Shown: one piece after another, positions 57,424 through 64,000 of the stretch
How the letters are laid out: every line of letters begins with the position of its first letter
How positions within the stretch are numbered: the first letter of the stretch is position 1
Source: Pomphorhynchus laevis
Lineage: Eukaryota; Acanthocephala; Palaeacanthocephala; Echinorhynchida; Pomphorhynchidae
Reading direction: 5' to 3'
Length of the DNA stretch: 64,000 nt
Assembly (NCBI GenBank): GCA_012934845.2
Contig: WNNJ02000567.1
Coordinates: 62,001-126,000 of the forward strand
Notes under the pieces: model-generated
Told to the model about the DNA's origin: nothing
Database searches by the model: none
Seen by the model: only the letters and a program-made list of their open reading frames with translations
Translations under genes and position numbers: made by a program

Positions 57424-57812
57424 AAAAATTATATAGTTCCGGATAGTATTCTCATCTTATCAAACTAGTGCACTTTATTTGATTTTATCATTTCAATCAT
57501 TTTAACCTCATTTGGTATTCTAAATTGAATAATCTTATTTTTTAGTAGAGACAGTGAAATACCAAATTTTATTTAAATATCGAATTTTCTATTATCAGAA
57601 TAAAATTGTACAATTTATCCTGATGATAATAGCAGTTGGCTATCGAAAATTCGATATTTAAATAAAATTTTGTATTTCACTCTCTCTACTAAAAAATAAG
57701 ATAACATTCAATTTAGAATACCAAATGAGGTTAAAATGATTGAAATGATAAAATCAAATAAAGTGCACTAGTTTGATAAGATGAGAATACTATCCGGAAC
57801 TATATAATTTTT
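57424..57812. mobile_element. Foldback/MITE-like element, 389 bp
   Basis: Two nearly identical inverted arms, 57424-57589 and 57644-57812, enclose a 54-bp centre that can itself pair partly (TATTATCA ... TGATGATAATA). A partial relative lies at about 58090-58170 (TAGTAGAGAGAGTGAAAT, TTTATTTAAATATC). It has no coding capacity. It resembles a MITE or foldback transposon; terminal bases AAAAATTATATAGTTCCGG give no known superfamily. Confidence 0.7.
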
Positions 57813-57931
57813 GACAAACAAATGTTTTACGTTGTATAAGGAACGAACACATGCTGGTTTATATTTATATTATAAATTGACTTTGTGAATATTGTATTCG
57901 TGTCTTTTTTAGATTAAAAAAGACATTATGA

Positions 57932-57984
57932 TTTCGACCACCAAGGCCATTATCATAATATAATAATGGCCTTGGTGGTCGAAA
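57932..57984. repeat. Perfect hairpin, 22-bp arms
   Basis: Arms TTTCGACCACCAAGGCCATTAT around a 9-bp AT loop; unusually GC-rich for its surroundings. Could be a recent inverted duplication. Confidence 0.85.
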
Positions 57985-58189
57985 GCTAAAAAATTTTTAT
58001 TCAATAAAAATACTTCTCATGCGTATAATGTCCTTTCACAATCACCGCTTTAAAATAAATTGACTGTTCACTCATTGGTTTTTATTATTCATTAGTAGAG
58101 AGAGTGAAATCCAAAATTTTATTTAAATATCATATTTTGGATAGCCAATTGTTATGATCATCAGGATAACATTGTTCGAATTCTTTTAC

Positions 58190-60285
58190 TGTTTAAGTGT
58201 TTAGAAGGCTGTCAATTGCATATTTTACTTGGCGCAGCAGATCAAAAGGGTCAATTGTACATTTTACATTGCACAGTGAATTAAGTGACTATATGTGATC
58301 TTTATTAAAACATGACATAAAGAAAAATTAATAGAAAGCACAAATATTAATCAAGTACTGTATATCACTGCATCTTGTTCACATCCAGAACGAGAGACCC
58401 CGAAATTGTACAGCAACAATTAAGAGAGAAACGGCAATCAAATCAGCGCATTCCCATGTCATCATAAATTGTCGAATTGTTCGATGCATTAGATTATCGC
58501 AAATACGTTGTACACATGCTGCTTCCTTAACTTTACACTTTAGCTGTATAATTGACACAATTCAATCAAAACACTTTGGACACTTGATACACATCTTGCT
58601 TTTAAAATTTTCCTTTTCAAGGTGGAAGGTTTGAAGTCTCTGATGAAAGATGGTATCAGAACCTGGCTAGACTCTTTTCCAATAGACATTCTGATTGAAA
58701 TTATATGTACAAATATTTATTATATTCCCGGTTTCTACATGTTTGATATATGAGCTTTACAAGGCGACAACCGTCGTTTATCGATAGAAGTAATATTTTC
58801 TGTAAATTATCAAATTGGTCATGTCGATAAGCTCAACAATAAATGTCTTAAAATAGTTTGTGAGTCTATACACAAATTTTACGATATTTTTTCTTAAATA
58901 TGATTAAGATGTGATTGTACACAAGTCTATTCCTTCTATTTTAATTCGTAAAATCAATAAATGCTAAATTCATTTAAATAAAAATATATATGCAGTAAAT
59001 GATTTATCATTTGACATTATTTTTTCATATGAGATCGTTGCCAAATAAAAAAATAAATAGAATGATGCACCATTGAACTTATCTAGTAGATGGAAGCTTC
59101 TCTGTCAATATCTCGCATCATTTTCAAAGGTAGACTTTTTGAATGAACGCTTTTTAAATGTCTCTTACATGTTTAAAAAATTACAAAATTTCTAATTTTA
59201 TACGACAACCAAAAGCAGAATTTATGTTTAATTATCAATTTTATAAACCTTCTAAACGATAAAATACAATGAAATTACAAAAGCTACAACAGTTATATTA
59301 GTTTTCATCGGATATTTTTGTTATAAGATATTAGAAGGAATCGTTATCCTATGGGATTGTAGCTTTATTTTATTATTTTTCTACACGACATATTATTCAT
59401 ATGAGAAGAAAAATAAAAATTCATATTAATTGTTATTTATTAATTTATTTTTAGATTACTTGAATACAAAAGTATTAATAAAATTTTCTGATATCTAAAA
59501 AATAAATGTTTAATTGCAAAACCATCAGAGAAAATTTTAGAGTTTGCCTATTTCGTAGTTTATGGTATACATGTTGTTGAATGCAAAAATATTAAACTTT
59601 TCTTATATCTGAAACCAATTCTTAAATAACAAAAACATCAGAGAATATTCAAGGGTTTCCACATTTCGAAGTATATTTTATTCCCGTTGTTAAATGCAAA
59701 AGTATTAAACTTTTATTATAATTGAAAAAATAATTGTAAAATAAAAAACCATCAGAGAAAATTCAAGGGTTTGTCTATTTCGGAGTATACGGTATACATG
59801 TAATTTCATTTTTATAAATTATACTACAATAGCTTTACCGGACTACATGCTAAATTAGAATACTCTTTATTATTAATTATTTATTTGATTTACGTCCTAT
59901 TTATTTTAATATAAATTATAATATATTTTAATCTATTAAAATATATTAATATAAATTTTTAATTAATATTTTATATAGTAATTTAATTTTATTAATATAT
60001 AAATATTTTTTAGTTACATAAAAAAGTAAAAATATTTTTAAATTAGTTTAGATAATGTACGAAAATTTTTTAATCGTATATTTTATTAAAGTTCAATAAT
60101 TTCGCTTTCATTTTTTATTATAAATATTTTTAATTGAATAGTTCTCCAAGATTTTTGTTATAAAAAATCTTATAACAATAATTTATTTTATTATTTAATT
60201 ATTAAATTTTGATTTCGCATTATTATGTTTTGTTTATTTTATAATTATATTAAATACGTAGACTCAGTTAGCTGATGTAAATTGT
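58190..60285. other. Intergenic DNA
   Basis: No gene supported. Three similar CCATCAGAGAAAATTCAAGGGTTT-like segments at about 59520-59550, 59628-59660 and 59746-59780 form a loose direct repeat of about 110 bp. Confidence 0.45.
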
Positions 60286-60289
60286 ATCC

Positions 60290-60870
60290 TATTTTAAGTT
60301 AATTTAATTGTACAGTCATTGTTACAAATGAAATTTTTAATGACACTGCATTTTACTTCAATCCTATAAGCCAAGAGCAGTACGATCAAGTAAAAATTTA
60401 ATATTAAAATTTAATTTGAAAGTTTTGATGACACTGCACTTTGCTTCCATTCTATAAGCCAAGAGCAGTACGCTACATTTCAGTATTATTGGACCTCATC
60501 AGCTTCTGATCAAATACTAACGTTTCACGTTTCGGTCATTTTAATGTGGGATGAAGATCACTCAACTCGTCTGTTTTTATTAGCAATTAGATGTAATAAA
60601 AGACTTTCGTCTTACATTTTACAAATATAATTGAAATCATTTCTAATTTCAAATTAAATCAGCGTTGGTAAGGGAAGGTTTTACTTTATTCGTCTATAGT
60701 TTGTTTCGTAATTTCAAGTTAATTTAATTGTGCAGTCATTGCTATACTTGAAATTGTTGATGATACCTCACGTTGCTTTAATCCTATAGGCCAACAGCAG
60801 CACGCTACATTTCAGTATTGGTGGACCTCATCAGCTACTGATCTAATACATAAGGCTTTAAATTCGCACG
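60290..60870. repeat. Direct repeat, period about 420 bp, with hairpin motif
   Basis: Copies start AAGTTAATTTAATTG at 60296 and 60716. Both contain a CTATAAGCCAAGAGCAG-like block, a CGCTACATTTCAGTATT block and GGACCTCATCAGC with flanking inverted AGTATT/AATACT. A third partial block is at 60341-60400. The same hairpin motif follows the LINE ORF at 63.2 kb, so these may be LINE 3' ends. Confidence 0.6.
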
Positions 60871-60899
60871 TTTATAATTTCAATATTGCAGACTTTAAT

Positions 60900-61570
60900 T
60901 CATGTCTTTCTTCATATTAGTTAATTATGGTTTTATAGACATTAAATGAATTTTTTTGGCATTATTATTGAAAGCTTTTAGCACACTGCCCTTTTACACG
61001 GTGTCCTTTTGAAAGTGTAGAAAGCTTGCAATAATAGAGAAAAAATTTCGTATTATATCTATAAAACCATCATTTACTAATAATTATAATATTCGATTGA
61101 CAACATATTAGTTTTCCTTTGTTCCTATAAATTAAAATTTGCTAAATTCAAAGAAATAGATATCTTAAATATCTTCAGGATATTTTTAAAGTATTAGATA
61201 TCAAAGTATATTTATGATACATTTCGGCTTATATTTTCTTTGATTAATAAATGAAATTCTCGATTATTTTATTAATCGTAAAACATGATAACTAAGCTCG
61301 ATTTAAATACGTAAATCGTGGTGCTCATGAACAGGAACTATTCTTGTATAAACGGGCACAATCTACAGTTACTCATATTATCATTCATTACCAACAGAAA
61401 CTACAGAAAAAGTGAAATGAGAGTTTTAACTTTTTCTTGTTAAAAAGTGATTCACCAGACCTGTGCATGAGTCAGCATGCCATATCACTACATCATTGAG
61501 TGTAATCTCTATAAAGTTGAAGCAAGGTAATGAGTAGTAGGGCTTTATAAAATATACAGTTTACAGTCAA
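60900..61570. other. Region upstream of the acetyltransferase gene
   Basis: AT-rich, no gene. Probably holds the promoter; no core element was assigned. Confidence 0.4.
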
Positions 61571-61577
61571 ATTATTG

Positions 61578-62054
61578 ATGGGTTTAAGACAAAATTCGCA
61601 CGTTTATAATTCATTTAGACTTACTTCATATTCGATAGAAAACGTACAGGACGCTGTGGCAGTAATAGACAGCACTTTAAAGAATCAAGTTGACTCATCT
61701 ATATACAATGAAGCACTTTGGAATTCTCCGCCTGGCGTTAGTTTCATCGTATATCTTAAAAGTAATCCGATAGCTTGTATACTCAGTAAACAACACGTCC
61801 ATTATAATACTCCGATAATTTATATTCTTGCACTTGGTGTAAAGCAGGCCTACAGGTGTCAATCGATTGCTACTTATCTCCTTGGGTTAGTGAAATTCAA
61901 TGCTAGACAACTAGGTTTCAGACTAGTTGCTCTCCATGTACTTGCAACCAATTATAATGCAATACGAGTTTATTTAAAGAATGGATTTCAAGCAGTTTCC
62001 GATTATGAAAATGGTAATCCAAATACTCACATGCTAATGTGTGTGCTGCAGTAA
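61578..62054 (+). CDS. GNAT-family N-acetyltransferase, NAA60/NAA50-like, 158 aa
   Basis: One intact frame from ATG 61578. It begins MGLRQNSHVYNSFRLTSYSI, where FRLTSYS is the usual GNAT beta-1 entry. Core motif A lies at about residues 81-104: IYILALGVKQAYRCQSIATY, matching the YILSLGV.KE(F/Y)R..GI(G/A)..LL pattern of NAA60. The pyrophosphate-binding loop reads RCQSIA, with Ser where Gly is usual. LHVLATNYNAIRVYLKNGF (about 119-137) is the typical end of the fold (NAA60: LHVL.TN..AI.FY...F). It would acetylate protein N-termini using acetyl-CoA. In animals NAA60 sits on the Golgi by a C-terminal anchor; that anchor is absent here, and the protein is shorter than NAA60. It has no introns, so it may be a retrocopy. 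Confidence 0.8.
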   Translation: MGLRQNSHVYNSFRLTSYSIENVQDAVAVIDSTLKNQVDSSIYNEALWNSPPGVSFIVYLKSNPIACILSKQHVHYNTPIIYILALGVKQAYRCQSIATYLLGLVKFNARQLGFRLVALHVLATNYNAIRVYLKNGFQAVSDYENGNPNTHMLMCVLQ

Positions 62055-62059
62055 ATAAG

Positions 62060-62690
62060 TTCCAAACTGTTTTCTCAATCGATGGTTGTATTTAAACAAT
62101 AGTTTTCTAATTGGATTTTAAAAATGTTTCTTTAATTATTTTAAACATTATACATTGAAATGCTCAATATAACACAAATGGTTCAATATAAATATCGCTC
62201 TATTCCATTATCAAATTATCAAAGATATGAAGAAATCTCCCTATCAACGATAGGAAGAAAAAACGTAATTGCAGATCTTGCGAAGATAAACGATGTATAA
62301 TATGTAGAGATATAAATTCAACAAAAAAATTAAAAGCACTAAAGCGAATTCTATTTACATAGTTCAAGGAAATCTTATTTGCAAATCTATGAATCTGATT
62401 TATCTATTAACGTGTTAGGAATGTTACAATGTTGACGAAACATCCGATCATATGCGCCAACACCTGAATATGATACGCATACAGTTACGCAATACAAGAA
62501 AATCCTATTTAATTTGACAATACTCGAATATGGCTTAACTGATCCGACTATGAGAATAGAAGAAGCGAACTAAAACTATATTTGTAACGTATAGTTTATT
62601 AGTACTTTTTTAAATATATAAAGCAGTAAAAATAATTATATATTACAATAATTGATATACATTATTATATACATTATTATTGAACATTAT
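62060..62690. other. Non-coding stretch after the acetyltransferase gene
   Basis: AT-rich; nothing recognised. Confidence 0.45.
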
Positions 62691-62699
62691 TATATATCT

Positions 62700-63310
62700 A
62701 TTAAATTTATAACATCCTACTCAGCACTTATTGAAATATTTAATATACAAGGCCCTCATCGAATCTCGAATGCTATACGCATCTCCCGCAGCGTATCCAC
62801 ATCTGTGCAAGAACATTGTGGCTTACGAATCAATTCTCCGGTCGGCTATTCGTTTTGTTCCTACTGTCAAAGACCTGCCGTTTGACCAGAAGTTAGAAAT
62901 CCAAGGTGTTTCAACGGGTTATGAAAGTTTGATAAAAGCTGATCTTATGCTGGTATGGAGAGCGATTTTATCGCCTACTCATCCCCTCAACTTCATGTTT
63001 TGCCTATGCAACTCCGAGAAATTACGTGGACATCGACTAACGCTCAAACATCGTAGAAAAGTCCATCGACACTATCAGGATATCAGAGATCGAGTAATAA
63101 ACAGTTGGAACAGACTCCCGTCATCTGCAATTGAATGGCGGAACATCCGAGAATTTCGGCGTGCGCTGAACAGTGTATCGCTCTCATAGGAAGTCGAACC
63201 TGATTTGGATTTTAATAATATTATAATTAATATAGGCTACACTTTGGTATTGGTAGACATCATCATCGCTGATCCAATACCTATATCTCACGTTTCGATT
63301 TTCTTGTCCG
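62700..63310 (+). mobile_element. LINE ORF2 C-terminus and 3' end (CR1/Jockey-like)
   Basis: The frame 62731-63189 reads YLIYKALIESRMLYASPAAY, SILRSAIRFVPTVKDLPFDQ, RGHRLTLKHRRKVHRHYQDI and RDRVINSWNRLPSSAIEWRN. The RGHRL.L and (R)VINSWN.LP pattern is the common end of CR1-like ORF2 proteins. It is open to its stop but 5'-truncated, as expected of LINE copies. The following 3' UTR holds a hairpin (63248-63283, arms GGTATTGG/CCAATACC) and CACGTTTCG. These motifs recur at 60.48-60.85 kb. Confidence 0.78.
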
Positions 63311-64000
63311 TTAACTGATGATCATTCGACTTTTTGCGACTTTTTGATCTTTAATAGATTTAAGGCTTTAATTTCAATTTTGAAATAAGATCTAATTTAA
63401 AATATTATCGTAATTTCATTGAATAAAATGATTTGAATTTTCGAATTCACTGAACTAGAGACTACAATTAAATAAACCAACTCTAATTCAGTAAAGTCTT
63501 GATAGAATCAAACCTACAACCAGCTTTAATACAGTTAAACCAGGAAAGCAGCAAACTCATAAGCAGCAAATCAGGATAGCAGCAAACTCACTGAGACAAA
63601 GTCATAAAGAGTCGTATTCATTTCTAATTTATAAATAAATGTTTTCTTAATAAAAATTACATGCGATAATAATTAAATGAATTTTCTTTCATCTTATTGT
63701 CAACCTTCTGCCTTCAATCGACTAAAGGATAAGGTTTCACTATTTTACATTAACGCGACACATTGTGAATGAGCCACCCGGTATGCCAACAACTTAACTT
63801 CCAATCGCTTCGCAAGATGGATAAGTGTTTTGGCATAAGGTACTTAAGAAATCTCGGTTGCTGTTCCAGGGTGTAATCCATAACAGAAAACTAGACCCGA
63901 GAAGGCTCAAGTTCATCAGAGTCGCACTTGAACCCTCTCTATTAATGGCTGGCGTTGGTCAAGTTTCAAAGCTAATATTGCTCTCTTCAGCATATTTTTG
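63311..64000. other. Unassigned sequence to window end
   Basis: A small repeat AGCAGCAAA(C/T)... at about 63550-63590. The last 300 bases are less AT-rich but no domain was recognised on either strand. Confidence 0.4.

Noticed and set aside
60480-60860. Minus-strand CTGATGAGG ... GAAATGTAG as a hammerhead
   Set aside because: Stem II is only three pairs and no stem I forms between the flanks; more likely a LINE 3' hairpin.

Overview
This is an animal (metazoan) nuclear window. It is strongly AT-rich, has spliced genes, and is dominated by retroelements. No prokaryotic gene layout is present. The best host gene, a CLIC chloride-channel/GST-fold protein, resembles the nematode EXC-4 branch as I remember it, so a nematode or a relative is my best guess; I cannot place the species.

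Host genes are few. (1) A 183-aa EF-hand protein (6375-6926, minus). (2) A four-exon CLIC gene running on the minus strand from about 36079 down to 8525: under 1 kb of coding sequence in about 27.5 kb, with introns of 13.6, 4.1 and 9.0 kb packed with mobile elements. (3) An 82-aa single-pass membrane protein (53455-53703, plus). (4) An intronless GNAT acetyltransferase similar to NAA60/NAA50 (61578-62054, plus). A short cytochrome-P450-like piece lies near 34.3 kb.

Mobile elements by region: 1-1.77 kb, a LINE with a Cys-rich head; 2.1-3.1 kb, a decayed LINE; 9.0-17.7 kb, a fossil Ty3/gypsy element split by a 4-kb composite of a Penelope-like GIY-YIG end and hammerhead-ribozyme repeats; 18.5-22.1 kb, a CR1-like LINE; 23.5-25.5 kb, repeated fragments of one RT tail domain; 27.4-28.2 kb, a Penelope-like RT; 28.7-29.2 kb, an endonuclease remnant; 32.3-32.8 kb, a CR1 3' end; 36.4-38.2 kb, a second CR1-like 5' half; 38.3-39.7 kb, a LINE C-terminus; 39.8-44.1 kb, a nearly intact two-ORF LINE; 46.1-47.8 kb, a LINE related to the first; 50.0-53.4 kb, a PHD-finger LINE with a C-terminal nuclease-like domain; 62.7-63.3 kb, a LINE 3' end.

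The most striking content is self-cleaving RNA. Three unrelated tandem-repeat families each carry a type I hammerhead ribozyme that can be folded by eye: a 293-bp family (13.25-13.77 kb), a 464-bp family (54.48-55.24 kb), and a 441-bp family (12.5-15.8 and 55.2-55.8 kb) that also has tRNA-like Pol III A and B boxes upstream of the ribozyme. One copy of the 441-bp family ends exactly at the predicted cleavage site. These look like animal retrozymes or ribozyme-bearing SINEs, as known from Penelope-like elements and the schistosome Sm-alpha repeat. Ribozyme activity is inferred from pairing only.
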